Source: Tachypleus tridentatus (lineage: Eukaryota; Arthropoda; Merostomata; Xiphosura; Limulidae). From it: a DNA stretch of 64,000 nucleotides. The position numbers and the translations under genes were made by a program. Every line of letters starts with the position of its first letter. Positions within the stretch are counted from its first letter, which is position 1. The notes under the pieces were generated by a model. It was not told where the DNA came from. It ran no database searches and saw only the letters and a list, made by a program, of their open reading frames with translations. Location: the NCBI RefSeq assembly GCF_004210375.1, contig NC_134829.1, positions 25,808,034 to 25,872,033 on the forward strand. Reading direction: 5' to 3'. Shown here piece by piece: positions 35,401 through 43,499 of this stretch.

Positions 35401-37177
35401 GAAAGTTCACCATATGTATAAATATGTAAATGTGATTTAACTTTTTTTTTTTTATTCTTAGTCTTTGGCTCAGCAGTATGTTTGAAAGCTCAGAACGCTA
35501 GAAACTGAATTTTGATACCTGCGGTGGGCAGGGCACATCCCACTGTGTAGCTCTGTGCTTAAGAACTTAATAATAACTAATATGTATCAAAAGCTTAATG
35601 AAAGTACAGTTTGATGAAACAAGAACAAAGATGTGTGTATGTTTAATATATATATATATATATATATATCTAAGATTAAGAAAGATAGTCATACAAGGGG
35701 CCAAGGGCAAGTTTCTCATCAAGATCTTGACCTTTAACTACACTCACGGTCATAAGGATAACACGTATGTGTTTTTATCAAGGCCATGGCCTAGTAAAAG
35801 TAAATTCTGTGTGGTAATCCTAACCTTAGGCCATACAAACTGTTCTTGGAACCACGTGTGAGACAGGTGTTCTCTGGCCGAGGTAAGGAGGGGGCACTCA
35901 GCTCGTCAGTGACGATGTTACTGGGGCCTTATAACCCCCTATCCCTCCCGTGTGACTAACAGTGAGTATTGTGTAGTGAAACGAATCTTTCCCGCGAGAG
36001 AAAGCTCTCAGTATGAGGCACCCTCAATAAACAGCTAGAAGAATGGACCTCCCCTAAAGAAATGAATGTATATCTTCCAAGAAAGGTACTTAGAAAATCA
36101 GCTCACGTATGACAAAATGGCGGTCCAAACAGGAGTGATAAAATGATGATTCTTCAAATCAGTACATAAAAAAAATCACAGTTTTATACTGAATTCATCT
36201 AGTGTTGAGATAACGTACGATTTTACAATACTTTGCTAGTATGTACATAGTATTTATGTAGTATATAAGTAAGTTAAACCGTTTTGAATAATTTAACGAC
36301 TGTAACCACATGGTTTTCCATGAGAGAACGACATCAAAGGCAATGACGAATCAGGTTCAAAATACGAGTCTTTTCGGATAAATTTATTGTGGCTACAGTC
36401 GTGAAATTATTCAAAACGGACTTATATTCTACATATAACAATCAATTGGAATTTAGTAGGAAGTAATTTTCAATATTTTCATAGCTTGAGTCGTGAATGA
36501 TGAAAAACGGTAAACATTAAACCAGGCTATGCCATTATTTGTGTTTCTCAGAATAAACATCAGACATCATAACCTGTATACCTGAGCGTGGTGTTTATCA
36601 GTATATTACGGAAGGTTGCTTAGATGATGTTTATTTCTCAATTCGTGCACGTGCGTTATAAGTTTCTCCAGTTTAAACTGGATAAGCTGTGTAATCATTA
36701 CATAGATATGTATCAACTGCTGTGTTGTGAATCTCCGAATACCGAGTTGAATATCACATGATTTAATTGTATTGCACTATCGTGGCTCCCAGCGACAAGT
36801 ATATTAATACAGTTTGTATTCTAACTATCGTAACAATAAGAGAAACTGTTGTATGTATAAATATTGTTTCTGTTTTGTATATAGCAACATTCGGAGAAAA
36901 GTTATATTGATACACATTGTTTCCATTCAACATAACGCTACACTAATATAAAGTGTATATATATACTGTTTGTGTTATAAATATCGCAGTATCAAAGTCA
37001 AAAGTGTTATGTGTATAAAAGTACGTTTTGAGTTCAAATATGTATTTATTGAACGAGTATGTCAGTGACTTTTTCACCTTAACCCCCATACTAGATGACA
37101 TGGGTCATCGTATTGATGACCTGGAGAAAAACATCGCCGACTTAATGACTCAGACCGGTGTGGACACTGGCAAATGA
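14866..37177 (+). CDS. HSBP1: heat shock factor binding protein 1 (three exons)
   Basis: Joined exons 14866-14985, 20157-20223 and 37092-37177 encode about 90 aa. HSBP1 is a small coiled-coil protein. In other animals it binds the trimerisation domain of heat shock factor 1 and damps the heat-shock response, and it also helps assembly of the WASH complex. Seen here: a variable N-terminus ([17 protein letters not shown]...) of about 32 aa, then the conserved [30 protein letters not shown], the signature [20 protein letters not shown], and a short tail ending DTGK. Heptad spacing of Leu/Ile/Met runs through residues 35-83. Human HSBP1 is 76 aa, and the extra length lies at the N-terminus. Phases are 0 and 1. 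Intron 1 is GT-AG (5,171 bp) and intron 2 is a U12-type AT-AC intron (16,868 bp). Both introns are filled with mobile elements. Confidence 0.93.
15440..16140 (+). pseudogene. CR1/jockey-type LINE 3' fragment in HSBP1 intron 1
   Basis: The C-terminal end of a non-LTR reverse transcriptase is readable with frameshifts: [13 protein letters not shown] (about 15792-15830), IIEAYKV (about 15868-15890), then [31 protein letters not shown] (about 15970-16060) and [13 protein letters not shown] (about 16084-16122). Blocks of this kind (an IEAYK motif, then RxxxFxxR and WNxLP-like motifs) close CR1/L2/jockey-like RT proteins. Only about 700 bp remain, consistent with 5' truncation. Confidence 0.7.
16829..16962 (+). 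repeat. 34-bp tandem repeat, 4 copies
   Basis: Unit begins TATAATTTTATAACACAAAA and ends CTTTGCTGATC. Four almost identical copies, with one A/T difference in copy 2 and the last copy slightly short. Confidence 0.95.
17131..17390. repeat. fold-back (inverted repeat) element
   Basis: Arms 17131-17232 and about 17285-17390 are reverse complements with about 85-90% identity. Matching blocks are GTGCTTGTTTGT, CCTGTAGCAAAA, CACACTTAA-ATGTGG and CCAGAC. The spacer is about 52 bp. A second short inverted match (GCTGTGGTAAAATAAG at about 17256-17271 with CTTATTTTACCACAGC just outside the right arm, about 17403-17418) suggests an inverted duplication or a MITE. No ORF. Confidence 0.8.
17400..20156 (+). 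other. HSBP1 intron 1, remainder
   Basis: AT-rich intronic DNA with no further coding or mobile element that I can support. It ends in a good acceptor (TTTAAATTTTTAG at 20144-20156). Confidence 0.6.
20157..20223 (+). CDS. HSBP1: HSBP1 exon 2
   Basis: 67 bp after acceptor TTTTTAG. It encodes [22 protein letters not shown] plus the first base of the next codon. It ends at the A before ATATCCTT (phase 1). Confidence 0.93.
20224..20232 (+). promoter_or_regulatory. U12-type 5' splice site (AT-AC intron)
   Basis: ATATCCTTT is a perfect match to the minor-spliceosome AT-AC donor consensus. No usable GT donor gives the conserved HSBP1 frame here. Confidence 0.85.
20603..20868 (+). repeat. diverged tRNA-derived SINE
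   Basis: The head (CCAGGCGTAGTGGTTATCAT, GGTTCATGGTTCACATCCC) differs from family 1. The distal half (GACTAGCTGCCTTCCCTCTTGTC, AAAATTAGGGAGGGCCAATGCAGATA) is clearly the family-1 body. It is an old copy or a related subfamily with a different tRNA head. Confidence 0.65.
21500..21587 (-). mobile_element. 88-bp internally deleted PLE copy with 14-bp TSD
   Basis: TGAATACTTAACTG repeats at 21486-21499 and 21588-21601. Between them, reading the minus strand, 31 bp of the PLE 5' terminus (TGATGACGAGAAACCCACTT...) is joined directly to about 57 bp of the 3' terminus (...ACCCATACCAGCCGTCTTGAG). The RT region and hammerhead-like core are absent. Confidence 0.85.
21778..22045 (-). repeat. family-1 SINE with 10-bp TSD
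   Basis: Full-length copy with tail at left and tRNA-like head at right, bracketed by CCTAAATTGC at 21768-21777 and 22046-22055. About 100 bp of the DNA to its right (22046-22145) also occurs beside the SINE at 55652-55928. Confidence 0.93.
22469..22573 (-). repeat. short SINE (family 2), diverged
   Basis: Minus-strand family-2 pattern: CTGGTTGATATGTAGTATG head, phrase GTTTACGGACTTATAACACT and tail near AGCTTTGCGC. The B box is degenerate. Confidence 0.55.
22574..24269. other. HSBP1 intron 2 segment, AT-rich
   Basis: Nothing that I can support as gene or element. Confidence 0.4.
24270..24520 (+). repeat. family-1 SINE, 3' end truncated
   Basis: The head is GGCCAGGCATTGCCAGGTGG with a CGT anticodon-like loop and good B box (GGGTTCGAATCCC). 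The body is intact up to AGCCCTCGAGTA. The CAAA tail is missing. Confidence 0.9.
24790..24960 (-). mobile_element. terminal fragment of a PLE-related repeat with hammerhead-like core
   Basis: On the minus strand, CTGATGA at 24884-24890 and GAAAC at 24864-24868 flank a perfect GACC/GGTC stem with a GAAGAA loop. It is followed by ACGTTGTTCGCTCCTCTACG and the phrase TTCTTAACCCAAACGAGCCG. The layout parallels the 3' region of the PLE at 10153-11967 but is a distinct subfamily. Confidence 0.5.
24864..24890 (-). ncRNA. hammerhead-ribozyme-like core
   Basis: CUGAUGA, a 4-bp stem II (GACC with GGUC, with a preceding U) and GAAAC are all canonical. Stems I and III were not resolved. Confidence 0.45.
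24961..25890. other. HSBP1 intron 2 segment
   Basis: An AT-rich tract (25000-25075 is almost pure A/T) and unremarkable intronic DNA up to the Tc1-like element. Confidence 0.4.
25893..27472 (+). mobile_element. Tc1-like DNA transposon copy C, complete, with ~215-bp inverted repeats
   Basis: The left end is TA then CACTGCTGGCTAAGATCTTA, and the right end is ...TTTTGGCTAGCAGTG. The terminal inverted repeats pair about 25893-26107 with about 27258-27472, for example CGAAAGATGAAAATAAGA with TCTTATTTTCATCTTTCG. The target dinucleotide is TA on the left and TG on the right (mutated). It is a near-identical relative of the element at 1-1475 and lies in intron 2 of HSBP1, in the same orientation. 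Confidence 0.93.
26214..27214 (+). pseudogene. Tc1-like transposase relic (copy C)
   Basis: Starts [20 protein letters not shown], then breaks. The DDE-domain landmarks are VLFSDE (about 26640-26657), IFQQDNAA (about 26900-26923) and PELNP / IEN (about 27000-27025). It ends NDGRATHY and TGA at 27212. Inactivating lesions are a 1-bp loss after VLFSDEI and an extra C before ATTGAAAATG, both shared with copy A. A private stop lies near 26979 (ATTCTTTAGG). Confidence 0.88.
27655..27918 (+). repeat. old, diverged family-1 SINE
   Basis: The body is unmistakable (GCCCAAGAGTTGGCGGTGGG at about 27797). The head is strongly diverged (GGGGCTAGAGCACTCGAGTCT) and the tail is short. Confidence 0.8.
28010..28100 (-). 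repeat. possible family-2 SINE remnant
   Basis: GGTGAGTATCGAAACTG and TTTTAGCGTTTTACCGCTGA match the minus-strand family-2 layout weakly. Confidence 0.35.
28336..28611 (-). repeat. family-1 SINE
   Basis: Complete body and head in minus orientation, with tail TTTGTTTGG at the left and head ending at GGCCATGCCGAGC. TSD not clear. Confidence 0.9.
28911..29008 (+). repeat. possible family-2 SINE remnant
   Basis: GGTCAGCGGTAAGCTTGAGG followed by CTAAAATCTCAGTTTTGAT and GAGCACAACAC fits a diverged family-2 head. No tail. Confidence 0.4.
29371..29400 (+). repeat. (GT)n microsatellite
   Basis: About 15 uninterrupted GT units. Confidence 0.97.
29401..30286. other. HSBP1 intron 2 segment
   Basis: A weak hammerhead/PLE-like remnant (ACAACGTTTTGTCGTCATCAG, about 29549-29569, minus) is the only structured piece I see. 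Confidence 0.35.
30287..30492 (-). repeat. 58-bp tandem repeat, about 3.5 copies, tRNA-head-like
   Basis: Units start at 30287, 30345, 30403 and 30461 (partial). On the minus strand each unit reads like a tRNA 5' half: CAGTGGTTAGCTTGCTGGA (A-box-like), then about 18 bp and GTTCTAC. Units differ by about 20-25%. A further degenerate half-unit lies to the left. Confidence 0.8.
31302..31564 (+). repeat. family-1 SINE with 11-bp TSD
   Basis: Bracketed by CCTTACTACTT at 31291-31301 and 31565-31575. The head starts GGCCCGGCATGGCCAGGTGG, the best preserved head in the window. It carries a small deletion in the CTTCTCTCTA region. Confidence 0.95.
31987..32104 (+). repeat. family-2 SINE
   Basis: Head CCCCCATTGGCACAGTGCTA, ACCGGGTTTCGATGCCC (B-box-like) and tail GCCCATTATGTAGC. 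Confidence 0.7.
32274..32294 (+). repeat. (TA)n microsatellite
   Basis: About 10 TA units. Confidence 0.95.
32606..32708 (+). repeat. family-2 SINE, diverged
   Basis: CCTCCCTTGATGGTTCAGCGG head with a degenerate B box. Confidence 0.5.
32743..32874 (+). repeat. 44-bp tandem repeat, 3 copies
   Basis: Units at 32743, 32787 and 32831, each with GACAGTGAAACCGGATTAGT-type core, differing by 3-5 bases. Confidence 0.95.
33342..33492. mobile_element. possible hAT-type MITE
   Basis: The left end, CCTGGTTTCTCAGCC, resembles the reverse complement of the right end (CAGCGATTCTCC). This is the hAT-like CAGYGGTTCTC terminal type. Flanks show only a partial 8-bp duplication (TGTTTATA / GATTTACA). Confidence 0.4.
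33690..33770 (-). repeat. family-2 SINE head
   Basis: TTTAGCGTTGTAAGTCTGCAGACATGCCACTGG in short is the family-2 head on the minus strand. The tail is missing. Confidence 0.55.
34211..34322 (+). repeat. family-2 SINE
   Basis: Head GGGACAGCGGTAAGTCTTCG, ACAACGTTAAAATCCGGCG, tail TGTGGTTTTGCTATAAAAAA. Confidence 0.75.
34951..35062 (+). repeat. family-2 SINE
   Basis: Head CCTCCAGGGGTTCAGTGGTA, TATAACGCTAAAAATCGGG, tail GTTTTGTAGCTTTGTG. Only 740 bp from the previous family-2 copy. Confidence 0.7.
35461..35562 (+). repeat. family-2 SINE
   Basis: GGCTCAGCAGTATGTTTGAA head and TGTGTAGCTCTGTGCTTAAG tail. Third plus-strand family-2 copy within 1.4 kb. Confidence 0.65.
35648..35669 (+). repeat. (TA)n microsatellite
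   Basis: About 11 TA units. Confidence 0.95.
35690..36110. other. GC-raised block, possible mobile-element fragment
   Basis: GC content is visibly higher than the surroundings (GGGGCACTCAGCTCGTCAG, GGGGCCTTATAACCCCC). There are no stable ORFs and no recognised family. It could be the untranslated end of a retroelement. Confidence 0.3.
36254..36437. mobile_element. MITE-like element, 184 bp
   Basis: Terminal inverted repeats 36254-36313 and 36387-36437 share CCGTTTTGAATAATTT-ACGACTGTA-CCACA. The internal 73 bp has no ORF. The target duplication is unclear. It is about 650 bp upstream of HSBP1 exon 3. Confidence 0.75.
37075..37091 (+). promoter_or_regulatory. U12-type branch site and AC 3' splice site
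   Basis: CACCTTAAC (consensus TTCCTTAAC, 7 of 9) at 37075-37083 is followed 8 bp later by the intron end AC (37090-37091). This spacing is short and fixed, as in minor-class introns. There is no long polypyrimidine tract next to the acceptor. Confidence 0.82.
37092..37177 (+). CDS. HSBP1: HSBP1 exon 3 (terminal)
   Basis: TA completes the split Ile codon (A+TA), then [18 protein letters not shown] and the tail TQTGVDTGK, with TGA at 37175-37177. Confidence 0.94.
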
Positions 37178-37659
37178 CCCTGTTTCTCCACACATTTAGA
37201 ACAGTGATGGGTTGAGCAAGGATATGGACCATATGCAGGTGGCCATTGTGGTTTCAAAACGAGAACCACATGAAAACAAAACTGAATGTTAGTCATATAA
37301 GTAGATGATGTTTATTCGTGTTTTTAGAAGGTTCCTTGATAACGGATATAATTATTCATGCTGTATCAGTTGGCACCTTTATAGCAGAAAGATCTCCTCG
37401 ATTCATCTGCCATCGTGTTATTACTGTTACTGTAGCCACTTGATAACTGGATTCACCTGAATTTTATTTTTAATAGGTTTTCTTGGCGTACACTTAAGAC
37501 TAAAAACCTAAAAATAAGTTTTAAAGTGATAGACCTTGGTCAATTGTTGTGTTGTGAGTTTATTAGGAAATTTCAGAATGTTTTCCTTTCGTTGTTATTG
37601 ATAAACGTGTTTAGTCGGTTTCGAAGTAGGAAAACGTAACTATTGAGAATTCCTAAATG

Positions 37660-37840
37660 GTGGTTCTATACTATTTTAGTTTACTGTGGTTACACATTAT
37701 GACATGATAATTTCATTATTAGGTAGTCACTGTAATGTTTAGTTACACATTCTACTTGATAACTCCATTCTTAGTTAGTCACTGTAATGTTTAGTTTACA
37801 TTACTACTTGATAACTTCTTTCGTACTTGGTTTGTCACAT
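37660..37840 (+). repeat. degenerate tandem repeat, ~52-bp unit
   Basis: TAGTCACTGTAATGTTTAGT recurs with ACTTGATAACT-type sequence between copies. About three units. Confidence 0.75.
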
Positions 37841-37959
37841 GATATTCTAAAAACGACCTCTAATTGACTTTTTTTTTTCCATAAAGCATATTCTTCAGGA
37901 TACTAGGTCTGACGAGGAGACATCACAGTAAGGCTAAAGAAATAATAATTTTGTGAGAA

Positions 37960-38350
37960 AAACATGCACTTTTTGTAATGGATTAGTCATTATTCGCTGT
38001 GTGAAACACACACACACTTTTGTGTACCGACTTGTTATTCACTATATGAAACGTCTTATTTAAATTTAGGCTTAGACATTACTCTGTTTAAAACACCCAC
38101 TTTGTGTACCGACTTGTTGTTTTTCACTGTGTGAAATACGTATTATTTAGAGGCTTAGACGTTCGTTATTCTGTATAAAACGTGTTTGTGTACCTACTTG
38201 TTATTAACTAGATGAAACACGTCGTGTTTACAAATACAGATGTTATTTTGTTCAAAACATGCACTTTGTTATTCACTACATTAAACATGTCTTGTTTACA
38301 GGCTTAGATGTTACTGTGTTTAAAACACACACTTTTGTATCGGCTTGGCG
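37960..38350 (+). repeat. degenerate tandem repeat, ~80-100-bp unit
   Basis: Four to five diverged units, each with CACTTTGTGTACCGACTTGT, a TATGAAACGTCTT-like phrase and GGCTTAGATGTTACT. Confidence 0.75.
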
Positions 38351-38390
38351 TAGTTGTTATTAATTGTAATAAAACAAATCATGTTTACTC

Positions 38391-40030
38391 ACTTCACAAT
38401 ATAATAGGGCTATACATCTATAATACTCCACATCTGGTTCCAATGAATCATTCTGTATAACATTACTAGAGTAATAGATGGTTTTTATGTATATATTAAA
38501 AACACAATAAAAGAGACTATGATATTTTTACTAACTTCTCTTACGTCAGTAAATATGAAATGATTGACTTGACATTGATTTTAATAAACACCAACATTCC
38601 TCTGAATTTATTACGAGTTATAAATTATTTAACTGTATTTTTAATAAATGGAAACTAACCATTTAGTTTTAATTAGAATTAAACTGGAAGAGAGGTTAAA
38701 TAGTTTTATTACGATGTATGATTCTAAAACAAGTAAAAGTGTTATCCACTTTTCGTAATGGTAGTGAGAAACTCGTTAAATATGTTAATCCCCTTAACAC
38801 GATTCCCATTCGCTACAGTTTTATTAAGAAGAGAAGCAAATTCCTAGTATTCAATATTGTTTGTAAGTATGAGAATATTGGGGTTTACTGTATCGAGGTT
38901 TTAAAAGGTATATAAATCTCAGGAGGTTGGAACACGATTACGAAGTTTATAATGTTGTCGAGTGCTTAATTTTATCTTGTCGTGTGATAATGCTAGAGCA
39001 ATACATACCAATTGTAAATATACGTGCCCTCCGTAACCACAAAATTATGCCAACGACATTTCTATTTATTTAGGTTTTATCGAAATTGGCTTTAATTGTA
39101 CGACCGTAGCATAATGAGGATACGAACTGTAATTGTTTAATAATATATATATATATATTTCTGTTTGTTTCTCTTTATATACTGTTGCTATCTTGAGTCT
39201 TAGGTGTTGCATGTATTATATATTTGTGAATTACTAAATAAATATGTGGGGAAGCTATTGTATATGATTTGTTCTGTAATAATGTGTAATAAATCGATTA
39301 AATTTTAGAATATATCAGCACTTGAAACATTGCTGGATTATTTGATTTTCGAACAGTATAGGATGGCAGTGATGTTGCTACACACGGTCAGATGTCTCCT
39401 TTGACAATTGAAACACATGATCTAACACGGCTAAGTACTCAGTGTGAAGATCTGTGGAAGGAAGGTCCAAGGTTCAAGCTCCATTATATCACTTAATACG
39501 ATTATCACTGACAGTTAATTCTACTATTCGGAATGTAACAATAAAGCAGTCCCCTGTTCATTCAATTGGGAACTGGAATAACGAATTTTTGCTACAATCT
39601 CGATTTATTACCAACTGGAAAGATGTTTTTTGTTTTGTATTTTTACCTTGAATTGCCATTCAAATGAATTAAAATTCAACATACTGTCAAAGTATTATAC
39701 TGAACTACTAATGTCTAGGTAGAACAAACTCTATTTATCCTAAACTTAAACAATAAATTCAGTTTTTCAGATCGTACAATGTTGTTAACTCAAAATAATT
39801 AGAACCTGTAATTCAGTGGACTAAGCATATAGCCTGATGTGGCTTTCCTATAAGAAAACACACACACACACACCTGTAATTAAAACAAACTGAGATTAGC
39901 TGCATTAGCTTCTTATATCAGATTACTGGTGTGTAAGCTTATGGAATATTTACCCAAATTTTAACTTTAATTCTCGTTTTCAGGTCATACAATGTTATGA
40001 TTTCAATGGAACTTAAACCCTTAATTCACA
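38391..40030. other. intergenic, AT-rich
   Basis: No gene supported. A short TA run at 39145-39159 and a (CA)n run at about 39858-39873 are the only simple features. Confidence 0.4.
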
Positions 40031-40293
40031 TGGTCTGGAATGGTCAGGTGGTTAAAGCACTCGACTCGTAATCTGTGGGTCGCGGGTTCGAGTCCCCGTC
40101 ACATCAAACATGCTCACCCTTTCAGCTGTGGGGACATTATAATGTTATGGTAAATCCCACTATTCGTTGGTAAAAGAGTAACCCAAGAGTTGGCGGTGGG
40201 TGGTGATGACTATTTGCCTTCTCTCTGCTAAATTAGGGACGGCTAGCGCAGATAGCCCTCGAGTAACTTTGCGCAAAATTAAAAAACAATCAA
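40031..40293 (+). repeat. family-1 SINE with degraded TSD
   Basis: Complete head and body. Flanks AAACCCTTAATTCACAT and AAACCCAAAACTCACAT match at 14 of 17 positions and are a likely aged target duplication. Confidence 0.88.
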
Positions 40294-40659
40294 ACCCAAA
40301 ACTCACATCCAAATAAAATCAAATTTTCGTCAGTGTACAACACAGGTTACATTATTCATTGATAGCACATAGAATATTTATGACAAAGTTAAATGTTAAC
40401 CTCAGTTGTAGGGATCACATCTTGTTTTAAAGTTGGGTTAGTTTGAATTTCTAACCGCTGTCCAAAGTGATTATATTTCAGCACTTGTCAATTTTTATGC
40501 TAGCAAGTGTAATATATTTAATGAAAAATGATAACAATTAATATTGACTCAAAAATTTGATTTGAACTTCTGTTGTTCTCCATTTAATTACCCTTCTTCG
40601 AATCTTAGGTTCGTGACCTACCACAAGTTTGGAGCTTTCAATTGTTTTTCGTGTTAGGT

Positions 40660-40895
40660 TTGATTTGTTTGGAAATTCGCTCAAAGTTACACAAGGGTCA
40701 TCTGGGCTAGCCGTCCCTAATATAGCAGTGAAAGACCACAGGGAAGGCAGCTAGTCATTGCCACCAACTACTGGGTTGCTCTTTATCAACGAATAGTGGG
40801 ATTGACCGTCACAATAAAACTCCCTGCTGCTGAAAGTGTGAGCATGTTTAATGAGACGTGGATTCGAACCCGCATATTGTGAGTCCTCATCAGGC
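40660..40895 (-). repeat. family-1 SINE with 12-bp TSD
   Basis: Flanked by TTCGTGTTAGGT (40648-40659) and TTCGTATTAGGT (40896-40907), one mismatch. The body has deletions around the CCACCAACTACTGGG region. Confidence 0.9.
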
Positions 40896-40904
40896 TTCGT
40901 ATTA

Positions 40905-41085
40905 GGTAGGGGTGTTTAATTCGCATGCTGTGGATCGTTAGATCGAAACACTGTGCTTAATTGCGCACCCATTTAGATGTTGGGGTGGGCGTTATAATGT
41001 GATGGTCAACCCCACTTTTCGTTGGCACAGAGTAGCCCAGTAGTTGTCGGTTGATGCTGCCGATCGTTTACTTTCACTATGGTGA
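40905..41085 (+). repeat. old family-1 SINE fragment
   Basis: GGGCGTTATAATGTGATGGTCAA and CGTTGGCACAGAGTAGCCCAG identify it. The distal half is lost. The preceding SINE was inserted at or beside its left edge, in the opposite orientation. Confidence 0.7.
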
Positions 41086-41160
41086 AAAGTCCTACTCTTG
41101 GGCTAAAAACTATTTTCGACAAATGTTACATATTACAATCAATTCAAGTTTCTGTATAAT

Positions 41161-41307
41161 GTTTTTTGAATTATTACCTTTTCTTAACCTGAAGATGACC
41201 TAGGGATGTCGAAATGTTCTTCTCTTCTTATAAATAAAAGTATCAATAGCCATACCAGACGTTCTGAGATACATTTTTATTTCAAGTGGGTTTCTCATCA
41301 TCAAGAA
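41161..41307 (+). mobile_element. 147-bp PLE-terminus copy with 12-bp TSD
   Basis: TTTCTGTATAAT (41149-41160) and TTTCTGTATCAT (41308-41319) flank it. Contents: TTCTTAAC, hammerhead-like core, CATACCAGACGTTCTGAGAT (3' terminus), then the inverse of the 5' terminus (CAAGTGGGTTTCTCATCATC). The junction of 3' end with inverted 5' end is seen in several copies. Confidence 0.8.
41189..41215 (+). ncRNA. hammerhead-like core (degraded)
   Basis: CTGAAGA, stem GAC/GTC, then GAAAT instead of GAAAC. Confidence 0.35.
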
Positions 41308-41319
41308 TTTCTGTATCAT

Positions 41320-43025
41320 TGTTTCTCTGGGATTGTGATTGACACAAGTTGAAGAGTGTTAGAAGTATGTACAAACTGATATGAGCTGAACTTATTTTCC
41401 TCGAATATATATAATAGGAATGATTGGTGGCGTAGATGAACCATTTATCGGGTATCACACAAGTAACCTTCGTTCTGATCTAACTGTGCAACGAAAATAA
41501 TGACAATTTCGCCCATCGTGGGCTGTGTTAACGTTTGTCTCCAGATCCAGTAGCCTCAGAAGTTTGGTAAATATATGTTGGTAATAATAAAGGTTTATTT
41601 TATTCTTTTACAGTTGTATTCAAGTCTTTTACTTTTGCTTCGCTCAATCTATTATCTGTATTCTCTGAAACTACTATATATTACAGATACATATAATTTA
41701 ATTTCGGACATCAGTGAAGCTAAATAACAAAGCTACGTGAAGGTAATCTTAATTATTTTACTGTTGGACATTAACCGTACATAATTAATTATTAAAGTTA
41801 AAGTAATAAGTATTTTCTGTTACTGTCAAAATCGGAAAAAAAAGATGGAAAATATAAAATGTTACCTTATTCATTTTTTTTCCACAACCGAAATTCATAC
41901 AAACAACGAACACAAACCCATAGACATACATACATAAATGACTTAGTTACGTTTAATATTGAAAGTTTAACCAGTTAATTTTTATTTATTCTTGCTTTAA
42001 ATTTGTTGTTTAAAATAACCTTTTGGTATTTTTATTTTAGAAGCGTTTTCATGTATTAATTGGAAAATACAAACAAAGAGTTAGGTAGGGAAAGGAACAC
42101 CCAGTACCAGGTTATCCTTCTTTGTAGTATAATTATATACACTAAATAATTTAGTAGTGTTTCTGGTTTTTAAATCTAAAGCATATTTCATTTTACGTTT
42201 AGGAATCGATCTCTCAGATTTTTTTTTCTTATAGAGTTGTAATTGCAGGAAATATGGAATAGTTTAAGAGTTCAGACAAATAATGAACATGATGATTCGT
42301 GAAAAACAATTATACAATGAATGATATTTCGCTCAGTCATGTGTTTGATTTTTATTTATGTTTGCCCACTAATGTAATTATTTCAAACAACAAAAAATTG
42401 TTAATTTATTCACTGGGTGGGAAGTTCGCCTCGTGAATCCGAGATGAATGATTTGATTTTGAAATCAGCACTTAGTTCAAACAATCAAATGCTTAGAAGC
42501 CTCCACTTTTACTTTTTCAGCTATAACATATTTAATTTTTAACATCTACAAGTCATCAATTAAATTATGCACATCAACATATTTGGTCTCCATTGGGTTA
42601 ACTACTTCTAGAACAATATCTACAACCTTCTGGATACTTCTGTTAATTGTTTAAAACTTGACATATTTTTGTCCATGTTCTTATCTGCGTTTCTTCCGCT
42701 GTGACTTCTCATACGTGTCTATCTTAAAGTTTTATTACGCAAAGATTAAGAGATATTTTAAGGCTCTGAACACCAAGCCTAAATAACGATTATATCTAGA
42801 CAGGAGATATGGTAACTAGTTCAATAAATTTCCAGTAGCGTTTTCTCAAAGCTTTAAACAAGGATTAAGGAAACACTTCGGTATAATTCTGTTGATACAT
42901 TACTCTTTCACAAGTAATCTAATATATTCCAGCAACAATCTTACTCAAACGGTAACATTCCTTTCAAACATTTTTCTCAAAACCTTGACTTCGTATTTTT
43001 GATAAATCTAAAAAGTTTCTGAATG
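41320..43025. other. intergenic, AT-rich
   Basis: No ORF, SINE or transposon that I can support. Confidence 0.4.
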
Positions 43026-43220
43026 TTTGTTGTTTGTTTTGCTTTTGAATTTCACGCAAAGCTACACGAGGGCTCTCTGCGCTAGCTGCCCCTAATTTAG
43101 CAGTGTAAGACTAGAGGGAAGGCAGCTAGTCATCACCACCCATCGCCAACTCGTGGGTAACTCTTTTACCAACGAATAGTGGGATTGACCATCACATTGA
43201 TATTGCCCTCACGGCTAAAA
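43026..43220 (-). repeat. 5'-truncated family-1 SINE
   Basis: Tail and body present (left to right TTGTTTGTTTTG ... GCCCTCACGGCTAAAA). The tRNA-like head is missing, as expected for incomplete reverse transcription. Confidence 0.9.
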
Positions 43221-43499
43221 AAACACTCCTGAAGGTAAACGTCTAATTTTGTTAACAATATGAAGTAAACTGTGGAACATGTAGCCACACTTATCTGCCC
43301 AAATTTCCAGACAAAATTTTAGGAAAGACAAAATATTAAACTCAAATTTATTTCTGATTCCCTCAAAATAATGAATCATGAAATTACAACACAACATTTA
43401 TCTAAAGCAATCTGTGATACTGACCTGGGAAGTAAAATATTTAAAACGAAACAAACAGAAAAAGTAGATATAACAACGGTTTAAATCATGATATGAAAC

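Larger units (their letters stand above)
37178..38390 (+). other. HSBP1 3' UTR / downstream region
   Basis: The first good AATAAA after the stop is at 38368-38373, so the UTR could reach about 38.39 kb; a nearer non-canonical site cannot be excluded. The region carries two tandem-like blocks listed separately. Confidence 0.35.
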
